Assembly: GCF_037975245.1 (NCBI RefSeq)
Contig: NC_092577.1
Coordinates: 32,614,898-32,678,897, forward strand
Direction of reading: 5' to 3'
From: Apostichopus japonicus
Taxonomy: Eukaryota; Echinodermata; Holothuroidea; Aspidochirotida; Stichopodidae
Length of the DNA stretch: 64,000 nucleotides
Part shown: one piece after another, positions 37,310 to 47,180 of the stretch
How positions within the stretch are numbered: the first letter of the stretch is position 1
How the letters are laid out: each line of letters begins with the position of its first letter
Program-made: the position numbers and the translations under genes
Notes under the pieces: model-generated
Database searches by the model: none
Told to the model about the DNA's origin: nothing
Seen by the model: the letters and a program-made list of their open reading frames with translations, nothing else

Positions 37310-40300
37310 CTATGAAACAAAGAGGGAGGAAATGCAAGGACGATAGATTTACTAATTGTAGAGTGTGCCTGGGTGATGGGTTGGGTTTGTTGAGGGGTCG
37401 GTTGAGGGGTAGGGTGATGGGTTGGGTGAGGGGTTGGGTTAGGGTGCAGGGTCGGTTGAGGGGTCAGGTGAGGGGTGGGGGGGCTATATAGGTTAAACAG
37501 CGGCATAGCACTACAACTGTTCAAGCAGGATGCTACAGCACTTCATATTTTAAAACAAACCAATGTATGTCTATATATATACAAGTGCTGATAGTCGTAA
37601 TCGATTAAATGCCAGTAGTTCGCGATTACACTTTGGAAGTTTGATTAATCGCGCTCAAAACCTAAATTGCGATAACTCGACTACAAGCTAGCACTACATA
37701 TAATCTGCTTTTGAAAAATAGCATAACCTATCAAACACAACACTTAAGCAGTTTGTCAGCAAATATGGCAAAGGTATGTGGTTCTCACAGTGCTACACTA
37801 GCTCTTTGCTGTGTTAAAAAATCAGCAAGCACCTGCTCCGGTTAGATTCATGCGTTTACTTGTTAGTAATACGATTGTTCTGCAGTGCAACATTCAGTCC
37901 TAGCAATGTTTAATCATTGCACATAATCGCAAATTCGTAATTATTAATCTTTTACGATTGCCAAAGTATTTGTCATTTCTTCAAACATGTTTACAATAAC
38001 TTCTTTACCAACCTGGTTCACATTTATCGGGTGTCTGATGAAATGTGTCGATTGTAGCGTGTAGTTTAACTTCAATGTGCAAAATATAGGGTAGAGCCTA
38101 GCCTAGAACGTCCTTCTACAGAAAACTCTTGCATACTAATCATCAACACCGCTGCAAGGTGTAACATCTATTTATTGTTTTACACATTTGCTTTTATCAG
38201 TAACTAGGTAGTTGTAGTTGCCTCATTTCATTGGAAAGTTTTTCATTTACTATGAAGGATTTTAAGAAACGTTGTAGATTGAAAGTTGTTCACAGGGTTT
38301 GTTTGGTAGAAGTTTTAACATGATTTAGACACCACACGTTAAGACACGAAGATTAAATAAATAAAGACAGTGCACCATGGGGAAAGATTTGTTTTGAATG
38401 TATTTCTGCAATGTAAATATTACAGTGATGACGTCATAACTGACACCGAGTAATCGCGAGAAGAGCTATGCGATTAATCGACTACAAATATATGAGTCGA
38501 CTATCAACACTAATATAAACTTCTAGCAGCCATTTATAGTCAAGTTTTTCACTTCAGATGGATTGACATAAGTGCTATGAGTTCATTTCAATCAAGCATT
38601 GATGTGAAATCTAACTAAAATGACAATAATTAATGCAATGGCAACCCACGTTCTGGTGAAACTGAAGACGTACTAAACGTACAGTTAGGAGTTGTTTTCA
38701 CTCAAGAAATTGGAAAGCATACGAAAGCAAGCATGCAGGTGGGGTTTTTCTCCATCTGTTTTACTAAGGTATCATATTGCCGAATAGATACCAATTTTTT
38801 TCAACAAAAGTGAAAGAGGGAGGGGGGGGAAGTGTTGGGGGTTAGGGTTGGGGTGTTGAGGTGGAGTTTATCATGAATGAGGAAGTAGGAAACAAATGTT
38901 GAGTAGAACAGTTTATATGATTAATCTGACTTTACCTGGGACGAATATTGGGCAATGATACAACTTAAACTTGGCATGTCTGCTGATTAGGTACCAATTT
39001 TTAGCAACAAAGGTTATAGAGGGAGGGGGGAGTGTTGGGGGTTAGGGTTGGGGTGTGGAGGTGGAGTGTATCATGTATGAGTAGGCAGGAAACAGATGTT
39101 GAGTAGAGCAGTTTATATGATTAATCTAAACTTTACCTGGGACGAATAATTGGATATGATGCGTCTTAAACTTGGCATGTCCGTGGATTCCATCATCAGG
39201 CCCACCGCTTCCCCTCTTCTGATCTTGACCACGCCAGAGAACACCTGTGGGTTGCTGTAACACTTGGCTAACGTCGCTGCGGCCATGACCTAGAGCCACA
39301 AAGATCGAGAACGAAAGAAATGTTTACCATCCAAATCAGATGAAACTTTTACGGTGGAGACACTATTTTTCAATGCTGATATTAATCACATATGGAATTA
39401 TTTCACATTTTTAGGATCTTCTTTGTTCCATTTTTCTTGTCATAACTTGAAATAAAATTTGTATTGGTTAACAAAGGAAAAGCATTTTTATTTACATTTT
39501 GGTATTGAATGTTATAAAAAACATTACCAAAGGTATCTCAGAAAAAGACAGCTCTGCGACTACCATCACACCATCCTCCGGCTTTAAGCAGTGATGAACT
39601 TATACCAAGCATTGTTGATTTAGAATCAATGGTATACACAGAGGGTGGGGGGGTGGGGGAGGTGGGCACTTCCCATAATAAGTAGGGAGGAAACGGTTTA
39701 GTCGGGGAAGAATTAGACCACTGCTTTCATCATACCATCATCTGGACACCTGCTTTGTGATGAACTTTGTGCATTGCACTTAATATATCAAGCATTGTTG
39801 ATATAGAATCAGTGGTATACACAATGGGAAAGAGGGGTGGGGGGGTTGGGTGGAAGGGGGGTGCCATAATCAGTCGGAGAAGAATTAGAACACTGATACA
39901 GGTGCAAAACCCTCTACTCAACCTCGCTAGAAAAAACATGAGTATTTCTTAGAACAAGCTTGCATTTAGAGCTAGTTATAGCCTTTGTAGTCTAACTATG
40001 CCTCCTTTTTCACTTACATTTCTCCCGGGGAGCTTACTTCTTTGACTCAAGGGCATCAACTCTCTTTTATAAAATCCTTGATTCACCTCTGACCCTTCTA
40101 TATAACCCGGTGCAGCTCCTATTCCTAAATCAGTTGGGGAGGGAGTGCGGGGGGGGGGGGCTGAAGGGAGGGAGTGGGTGGAGGGAGTGGAGCTCTGTGG
40201 TTGTCATACCTATTGTCTCTTAAGGTTCACTTACTTGAGGTATTGCACAGAAATTGAAGACACTTTGGTTCTTTAACCTGGACATATAGACCAGGACGTC

Positions 40301-43300
40301 TGGAACATGCCGTAGGGCGTTATTGATGAGCTCGTTGAGACAATGGACAGCCTGAGGTAGCTTTGATAAATTCTGAAAGTCTGTTAGCTTCTTTCCGTAT
40401 TTACACCAGGCCTGATAAAGAAAAGGTGATTATGTGTAATAGGAAACAAGTCACACACAATAAACTCATAACAAGCGCATAGATTCGAAGAGGATGAATC
40501 TCAAAAAAAGAATAGGAAAAAAAAAAGAAAAGGCAAACTGTACAAAGAAATGTGCAAAGTTCCCTTAATTTAAGGAATCAAGAAAGATATTATAAGGAAA
40601 AATCCTAGTGACTTCCCTTCCCTTCCCTACCCACCCCTCCCTCCCGTCAATGATATTTCCTGCTAAATATTACCCTGACTATATCTGACTATTTCTACTA
40701 CAAAACTAAAGAATGGGGCAGTTCAGGCTAAGCAAGCCCACTTGTCACATTGTGAAAAAAAAAAAATGCAAGAAAACATACAAAAAAAACCAAAAACAAA
40801 TAGTAGCATCTGAAGCCAATTGTCATCTGTTGCTATGCACATATTTTAATATTATTTAATTAATATTATTTAATATTATTTTATTTATATTTATATATTA
40901 TTTAATATTAATATTATTTAATATTTTAACGTTATAATATTCTCTAGATGATAAATAAATATAAATTATTACTTGCAATTTCAATTAAAGATAAATTATT
41001 TATGTAACTAGTGATTTCTGCCACTCCTAGCATACTACATACAACAAATTTACTGAAAAAATGTAAGAAATATAAAGAAAATCCATTCAAATCTTTTTAG
41101 AAAGAAACATGAAAGAGAAGGAAAACTGACATTTCTCAACTAAAAACAATTGCTAAGAATGTGATTTTTTAATTTTTTTTTGTATGGTGCTGGCGACCTC
41201 AACCGACGACCCTGGTATGTTATTGTGTACTCATCAACACATCCACACCCTAAGCAATATGTCAACGTTGAAAAAACCTTGCTGGATTTTTACGGGAACA
41301 ATTTTTCTAGTACCGGCAATTTCTCTACTCCTCATTTACATGAGGATACTTCAAATAGAAAAGAAAATTCCAACACTCTTTTGATGCTTATTAATTTGAC
41401 TTTAAATTTTGAATTTGAAAAATTTGAATTTGATAAAACACTGCTCTTCTTTTATTCTACTTCTTTTTCTATCATTTTATTCTTTTTTGTCGGAGTGAAA
41501 TTCTTCCGAGGACCGTGAATTTCCAAGGAGCCGGGTTTGGACTGTTCGCAAAGTGTTCTAACCTTGCAATACATTACTGTCGTTTCCCCCCCAATAACAA
41601 GGAAGAAAATGAAAAAAGACAGAAGAGAAATCTCCTGAAACAAAATTTGAAAACTTTGGCGGAACTCTTACTCTGAAGATCACGATATTAAAACTTTGAT
41701 GGCACACACCTTAAAAAGTGAGGAAAAAAAAAAGGAGATTTGTGCCAAAAATTCTTAAGAGGGAGCAAAACTAACCTCTCTTGGCCAAAACTCTCTGCCT
41801 TCGAGACTATCTTCCAAGTAATCCCTAATAACGTTTGTCTTCTGTAAGAATAATCCCATCGAATTGGCCAGCTCCGTGTCTTCGCCGACGATCGCGTCTT
41901 CGAGGCTAGAAACGGAGAATAACCTGGAGAGACCGATGCCGACCAGACCGGCTACGTAATGGCAGTACTGTAAGGAGGAAAGCGATCGAGGGAGATTGAA
42001 GGGTGTGAAGACTCGCACAAAAAGAAACGTCTAATGCCGGTAATCTGACCTAGTTTCGATTGGGGTGTCGCATAAGTGTCAGACACCACCATCGATCCAA
42101 GAAAATACGCACACAACTTGCTACCGTCGGTAATTAGACACTAGTGTACAGTCAGTACATGCAGCTGCGGTCAATACCCACAGCACAGTATATAAACATG
42201 GCTGTAGGCTGTATCATACAGGGATGGACATCTCAGGTCCAGCTAAAGATAACAAGGTATCACTTTTCATTAATGTCTGCATTTTGTAGCGACACAAACA
42301 AAACGTCACCTGCAAGCAACAGAAAGTTAACTTTTTCAGATGGCCTCACACGGTTTGGGGCGAGTCTTCAATGCCTTTAAGAAAACAGTGGGGTGAAAAG
42401 CTGAAAACTAAGCCAGATATGGAAAACTGATGAAGTGAATGAAGGTAGTCATTAGATGTAAAGAGAGAAGAAAACTGAACTGACTTGGCTGAGAAATAAC
42501 TCCGTGAATTGGCCAGCTAATACCATCCACCGGCAGAAGTGACAAGAAAGGAAAAAAAAAATTCACGTTGCAGTCAAGCTTTATAATTACACAAAATGTT
42601 TGACACTTCTTGCATTATAATTATTAAAAGTTATAGTTTTAAATAAAATCTCAATCAAATAAATCTGTTAACAAACTGCTTATCCACTAGAGAGCCTGTG
42701 TAAGAGAATGTGTAAAAGTAAGTTGGCCTGACGTTTCGATCCTAGCAGGATCTTCTTCTAAGGCTAAATGACAAGTCCTTGTCTACTAATCCCCTTACAT
42801 CTATCTCTTTGTGTTCACCCTGCTCATTAACCTGTCTGTACTCTGTGCATGTTTTTGTCCCTTCTGTTACTGTTACTTGTCATTTAGCCTCTGAAGAATA
42901 TCCTGCTAGGATCGAAACGTCAGACCAACTTTCTTTTACACAAATAAAATCTAGTTAGTGACTCTGATGAATTCTAACGATCACGGATGTGATTGCGAAT
43001 CGAATAGTTTATAATATCTTAATTTTATTTTTTTACCAAATCCCAGTCGGCCATGGTCACAACCTCCTTCTCGATAAATTCGCTCATCCCGTTCCCCATT
43101 CTCTTTGTAATATCGGAGATGACCACCCTGTAACCTTCTGCTAGCCCTCTGTACTCTTCAGATATCTGCACAAAAAGAAAACAAGAAAATCATAAAAGTT
43201 CATGAAACAATGACATTACTTTGTCCTCTATTTTAGTATAGATACTTTTGGTTTAAACTTATAAAGCCAACTGATTAACGTTGATGTTAATGTCCACACC

Positions 43301-45680
43301 CTCCCCTCCCCCCCCCCCCCAAACATAAAAACAGAAAAAAAAATGCAACAGCAGTTTGTTTTGTAGAGTAACATTACAAAACTGGAAATAAAAAAATAAA
43401 ACCTAAAAAGAGTAAAGAAACATTTGTTAAAATGGGATTGATCTCAGGATGACAAAAATAGCCCCAAAATATTTGTTCTTTTATTTTTCTGGTCAAGTTT
43501 GTGTTTTCAAAGGTAAAATTGAAACAAATATTGACAAAACATACAAGCTTACAACCTACCTAGCAGCTGTACATCACTGAGAAATAACCAGATAGCCAAC
43601 AGGCTTTACATCATTCCTTAATACCGCATTTGATCTGAGAACATTTAATGTAAACTCTCCGCACAAGGTTCCACATAGCTTGATGGAGCCACAGACCAAG
43701 CGTGAAGCTCTCTGAAGCTTTACCTTAAATGACCTTTGACCATAGAAAACAAAAACCATTTTTGTACTCATATTATAGGTGGACTCACATCAAGTATGAC
43801 ATTTATTCCAGCATTTACTTTTGGGAACTATTGTGTTTACAAAGTTTCTCAGACCGTGACCACCAAATGACCTTTGACCTCCACAAAGGCAAAGCATCAA
43901 AATGGAAAGAGGGACAGTTTCCTCCAAACTGGGTTAGTATGTCAGGCAGAGAATAGTGCATAAGTACACTGGAGACAGGTAAGCGAGGAGCGAAGTAAAT
44001 AGCAAATTTGAGAATTGACAATTATCGACAAGCAAAGACAAGATGGTGCTTTATAATTTGCTACAGATGAATTATTAACAAATGGAAGCCATGGCTATTG
44101 GAAGCTCATTCGTTCATTCATTCATTTATTTATCATTTTTACAGTATGTATACAAAATAACAAGAAATGTATGACAGAAATGGATATTATAATATCCACT
44201 CTTAGAAAAAAAAGGTTCTAACTTGTCACGTTTTTGGAACCTTTTCGGGTTCTTCGAGGATCATGTCAAAGAGTTACTTAGGAAAAAGGGTTCCAACTTG
44301 TCACGTATTTGGAACCTTTTCCGGTTCTTTACCGTCTGTGTAGTATCTTTACCCCTAAGTATAAATGGTATCACCCATGTTATGCCCCACACAGTTGGGT
44401 GTACATCATGTTAGCCCGCTTAGGGACATCACGTGACAGATAGATGGACCTAGAACGATGAACCAGCATTCGATATAAAGCTCTCTCTCTCTCTGAATCC
44501 TGGACCATGGGATGCCTAACGACCGGTTCTCCAGGACAGAACAGTCTGGAATCCCTTTTTCCAAGAGCGTAAAATGTATACGAATGAGAACATTTTGACA
44601 CCGATTTTAAGATACAAATGATTAACTGTAGTAGTATTTCTCACCACAGGAAAGTCCTCCAGTACCGCTTTATCTTTCTCGTTGCTCTTGGTGTAACTCC
44701 ACCCCTTCAGTTCAAGTTTCTCATGAAATGTTTGTAAGAGAGGAACCTTCTCTTCGTTGGGAATGGTCATATCGTCTTCCACTGTGTCTAGCGCCCTCAA
44801 TACCAGGTAGAAGATACACACTGCATGTCTGCGGAAAAAAATAGAAGCCAAATGATGTCACCGTGATGATATTAAGAGGCAAGACTGCAAGAGGGAGAGA
44901 GAGGCGGGGTCGGGGAGGATGACAGTCACAGGGCCCAGGGTCGGGGAGGATGACAGCCACAGGGCCCAGGATTGTGGTTGCAACAAACATATTAACAAAA
45001 CAATGTACGGCATTACTCAGGTTCCTATCTATGGCCAATGATTTCCATAAAGTTCTACAAATCTAGACAACTTAGGTGAAACTCAAACTAAGAATGCAAT
45101 TAATCTGAGCAAGAAATGACCAGCAAGAAGTGGAAATTTCATCACCCGCGCTCTTATATCATTATTAAACAGATATGCGGTGCTGTGGCCCAGTGTATAA
45201 AGGAGGTGGCATTTAAAGCAATGAGACTTGGGAGCTTCCGGGTTCGATTCCCGGCCGGGTCATAGTAAGGTGGGTTTTGCATCCAAGAGCAATCTAAGCT
45301 TTTCCCATCTGAAATGACTTTCTATATTGAAAAGATTCCAAATTTTGAGATATAATGTTGAAGAGGAAGCCACCCGACATGTAAGTTGTAATCCATAAGC
45401 CCTTGGGGGTTTCTCCCACATTTGTGGTCGCTTAAGCATCGATCGTCAAAAAAGTTGCCGACTATCATTATGATATGCAAAAAGGTGAATAATATTTTTG
45501 GCATTTTCTTCTTCAATCTAGTTAAAGAAAAACTGTGCTTGTTAAAGTAATCACTTCTAAGGTCTTTCATGGAAATGTTCATTTTGGATTAGCAGAAAGA
45601 AAAAAGTACCAAATTAAAAACAAACAAATCTTTGCTAATATCTCTCTAAATGTTTTAGTTTTTTTTGTTGGTCACTTTTG

Positions 45681-45717
<37 letters not shown>

Positions 45718-47180
45718 GCTGTTGTCTTACCTCAGGTCACCATCAAGAGCCTGAATGACAGCTGAGAAGCTCCGGCTGGTCTTCTGGAGGTAAAAGTAAC
45801 ATTTCTGAGCTACTGGACTTAGTGAAGACTGAAAACGAAGACAAAACAGAGGAAAATTTCATGAATAAGAGATCTACTGTCATATCAAAATGATTAATTA
45901 CCAATTAGAATTGGCAAACCGTTTATATGTTAAACAGTCTAAAAGCAGGAGTTAACTTTTGTTTTAATTTTCCACTACAAATTCCATACTCTCTAAAGTT
46001 GTTCAACACCAAAACAGCTTTCCTTGTTTTTTTTTTAATCTGGCTAATTAATAAAGTTAATTATTAATGAGTAATTATTGGTTGAACTCGATTAAAAATA
46101 ACCCTTCCAAAAGACTCTTTTCCATAATATTAATAACATGTACATAGAAAGAACAATATTTGTTACATTGTTACGTGCATATTGTAAAACAAATACCGTA
46201 TACTGTAAAACGTTTAAAATAAATATATATGTAACATTTAAAATGTCGCCATAGTGAGTAGAAGAGCCCTATTGATTTTGGTGCTCATCTCAAGAATATT
46301 AATGAGGTCACAGGGTCAAATATAAACCAAAATTAGAATTGAATCATACTTTGTGTAAATGTATACTTTAAATGGAATATCAGTGAATATTGCCTACTTT
46401 GTCTACTTACTTTCAAATGACATATTCATTTAAGTCCTGTTAAATGTGGGTTCAAGCATGCAATGTTAACTTGAATATATAATTGCAAAATGAGATGTCG
46501 GCTGTAAGCCAACAATTAGCTCCCTTTCAACAAGGTTCTATCTAGATCTAAATATTGACTAATTGGCTTTGTAATTAAAGAATCATGATCTTTTCTTTTC
46601 TCAAGATTTCGTTGACCACTCGTTTAATTCTATTAATTTAATACAATAGGGAGGTAAGTCTGTACACCTACATAGTGCTGGCAGTATGAACTGTTCAAGG
46701 TACAGAAAACAACATAATTTTGTCTTGAACCAGTTGGTTGGTGACATTTTGTTTAATCTCAGGGCACTTTAGAAGGAAGTCCTTTAACCACTTGAGGGGA
46801 GCAGAATTAGTCTGTGCCGAGATGCAGGTACTGTATTGTAATAGTGTAGGTACTATAAAGTAGTGTATGTAGGTACTGTAATGAGTCTTTAGGAAAAGAA
46901 AATAACTTTAAAGGAAATTTGAAAGAAAAACAAAATGTTTATTCAAGTCTCAAACTTATATGTACAATAAATAAGGATTAAATCCACAAATCGACTTCCT
47001 TATGAATTCAATATATTACTGACATACCATCTCAACTGTGTATGAACTTAAAACAAGAAGTAAGAACCTCAGAAAACTCACAAAGTCTTGCTTTGGGATG
47101 ACATGGCGTCCTCCACCGAGTTTGAACTTTAGAAGATTGTAGAGTTCGTGAGGATGGAAGGAAGCTTGAATTAAATCCAT
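37130..47180 (-). CDS. FDFT1: Squalene synthase (farnesyl-diphosphate farnesyltransferase), complete eight-exon gene
   Basis: Joins two farnesyl diphosphates through presqualene diphosphate to squalene with NADPH, the first committed step of sterol synthesis, on the ER membrane. Coding exons (minus): 47180-47082, 45828-45731, 44828-44645, 43165-43037, 41967-41776, 40411-40235, 39289-39137, 37309-37130. All junctions are GT-AG and keep frame, giving 403 residues (human 417). Visible catalytic features fall at human numbering: first Asp-rich motif DTVEDD (80-85), Tyr171 in [10 protein letters not shown], second Asp-rich motif DYLED (219-223), and Phe286/Phe288 in [11 protein letters not shown] hydrophobic C-terminal segment (about 385-402, [14 protein letters not shown]) is the expected membrane anchor. 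The C-terminal linker is the least conserved part. No frameshift or missing residue seen; very probably functional. Confidence 0.97.
37372..37492. repeat. G-rich minisatellite (GGGTTGGGTGAGGGG-type) in FDFT1 intron 7
   Basis: About 120 bases of GGGT(T/G)..GGTTGAGGGG units on the plus (template) strand, with many G-runs of three or more at short spacing, a G-quadruplex-prone composition. Confidence 0.88.
38789..39187. repeat. ~203-bp tandem duplication including the 3' end of FDFT1 exon 7
   Basis: TACCAATTTTT at 38789 recurs at 38992, followed in both by GAGGGAGGGG, AGTGTTGGGGGTTAGGG, GGTGGAGT(T/G)TATCATG, AGTTTATATGATTAATCT and CTTTACCTGGGACGAATA (38930 and 39131). The right copy carries the genuine exon 7 end; the left copy carries an exon remnant. 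Confidence 0.93.
38936..38980 (-). pseudogene. Duplicated fragment of FDFT1 exon 7 (15 codons) with intact donor
   Basis: Minus-strand frame reads [15 protein letters not shown] against [15 protein letters not shown] in exon 7, followed by GTAAAG as in the parent. An AG dinucleotide pair (CAGCAG) lies directly upstream. Exon sizes from these acceptors (47 or 44 bases) are not multiples of three, so inclusion would shift frame. Probably a nonfunctional remnant. Confidence 0.75.
39137..39289 (-). CDS. FDFT1: FDFT1 coding exon 7
   Basis: 153 bases, residues 294-344, [19 protein letters not shown] through [15 protein letters not shown]. Acceptor CTCTAG, donor GTAAAG, phase 0. The 3' part of this exon and its intron flank have been copied about 200 bases downstream in gene sense (38930-38986). 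Confidence 0.94.
40235..40411 (-). CDS. FDFT1: FDFT1 coding exon 6
   Basis: 177 bases, residues 235-293. [20 protein letters not shown] and [12 protein letters not shown] are near-identical to vertebrate FDFT1; Phe286 and Phe288 are present. Acceptor TTATCAG, donor GTAAGT. Confidence 0.96.
41776..41967 (-). CDS. FDFT1: FDFT1 coding exon 5
   Basis: 192 bases, residues 171-234, the most conserved exon. It opens exactly at catalytic Tyr171 ([18 protein letters not shown]) and includes [19 protein letters not shown] with the second Asp-rich motif at 219-223. Acceptor CTTACAG, donor GTTAGT (minor but functional GT). Confidence 0.96.
42665..42955. mobile_element. Foldback repeat with hammerhead-like arms (copy A) in FDFT1 intron 4
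   Basis: Begins with CTGCTTATCCACTAGAGAGC (42679-42698) and has two inverted arms of about 65 bases (42710-42775 and 42876-42941) around a ~100-base centre. Each arm contains the CCTGCTAGGATC hairpin and GAAACGTC words. The family recurs at 49499 and 55875. Confidence 0.85.
42886..42925 (+). ncRNA. Hammerhead-ribozyme-like motif (type I layout), best copy
   Basis: Order seen: AGCCT (stem I 5'), CTGAAGA (fits CUGANGA), one extra A, TATCC-TGCTA-GGATC hairpin (stem II, mostly paired), GAAA, then CGTC (ACGT-C as minimal stem III and cleavage site) and AGACC (stem I 3', one mismatch to AGCCT). The extra A between core and stem II departs from the textbook core, so activity is uncertain. Hammerheads in the terminal repeats of Penelope-like retroelements are established; the link here is inference. 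Confidence 0.45.
43037..43165 (-). CDS. FDFT1: FDFT1 coding exon 4
   Basis: 129 bases, residues 128-170. [20 protein letters not shown] aligns with the human VIADICRRMGIGMAEFLDKHV segment. Acceptor TGTGCAG, donor GTAAAA. Confidence 0.94.
43730..43880. promoter_or_regulatory. Two DR1-type nuclear-receptor sites in FDFT1 intron 3
   Basis: TGACCTTTGACC at 43730-43741 and TGACCTTTGACCT at 43868-43880. The second is a perfect inverse of AGGTCAAAGGTCA, the DR1 element of HNF4/RXR-type receptors. Such words also occur in dispersed marine-invertebrate repeats, so function is uncertain. Confidence 0.35.
44206..44335. repeat. Two-copy 75-bp tandem repeat, each with an internal hairpin
   Basis: ACTTGTCACGT(T/A)TTTGGAACC recurs at 44221 and 44296. 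Within each unit AAAAGGTTC / AAAGGGTTCC is complementary to GGAACCTTTT, giving a stem around the TAACTTGTCACGT loop. FDFT1 intron 3. Confidence 0.85.
44645..44828 (-). CDS. FDFT1: FDFT1 coding exon 3
   Basis: 184 bases, residues 66-127. Holds [18 protein letters not shown] with the first Mg-diphosphate-binding Asp-rich motif at 80-85, then [11 protein letters not shown]. Acceptor CCGCAG, donor GTGAGA, phase 0. Confidence 0.95.
44905..44975. repeat. Two-copy ~33-bp tandem repeat
   Basis: GGTCGGGGAGGATGACAG(T/C)CACAGGGCCCAGG occurs twice in FDFT1 intron 2. Confidence 0.88.
45176..45320 (+). mobile_element. tRNA-derived SINE (family B)
   Basis: Head GCGGTGCTGTGGCCCAGTG with TGGCCCAGTG as A box, then GGTTCGATTCCCGG as a perfect B box 55-60 bases later. 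The tail (CCAAGAGCAATC...) is unlike family A. The cloverleaf is poor, so this is a SINE rather than a tRNA gene. FDFT1 intron 2, antisense to the gene. Confidence 0.7.
45683..45720. repeat. (CTGT)n microsatellite next to the FDFT1 exon 2 donor
   Basis: About eight TCTG units ending only ~10 bases from the exon 2 boundary (45731), on the intron side of the GTAAGA donor. Confidence 0.95.
45731..45828 (-). CDS. FDFT1: FDFT1 coding exon 2
   Basis: 98 bases, residues 34-65 plus two bases of Arg66. Contains [18 protein letters not shown], the conserved TSRSF block that contributes to substrate binding. Acceptor TTTTCAG, donor GTAAGA. Confidence 0.95.
47082..47180 (-). CDS. FDFT1: FDFT1 coding exon 1
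   Basis: Residues 1-33, starting [17 protein letters not shown], matching the N-terminus of animal squalene synthases. Donor GTGAGT, phase 0. Sixteen bases upstream of the ATG is an acceptor after a T10 tract (TTTTCAAG, AG at 47198-47197), so the 5' UTR is split. Confidence 0.95.
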
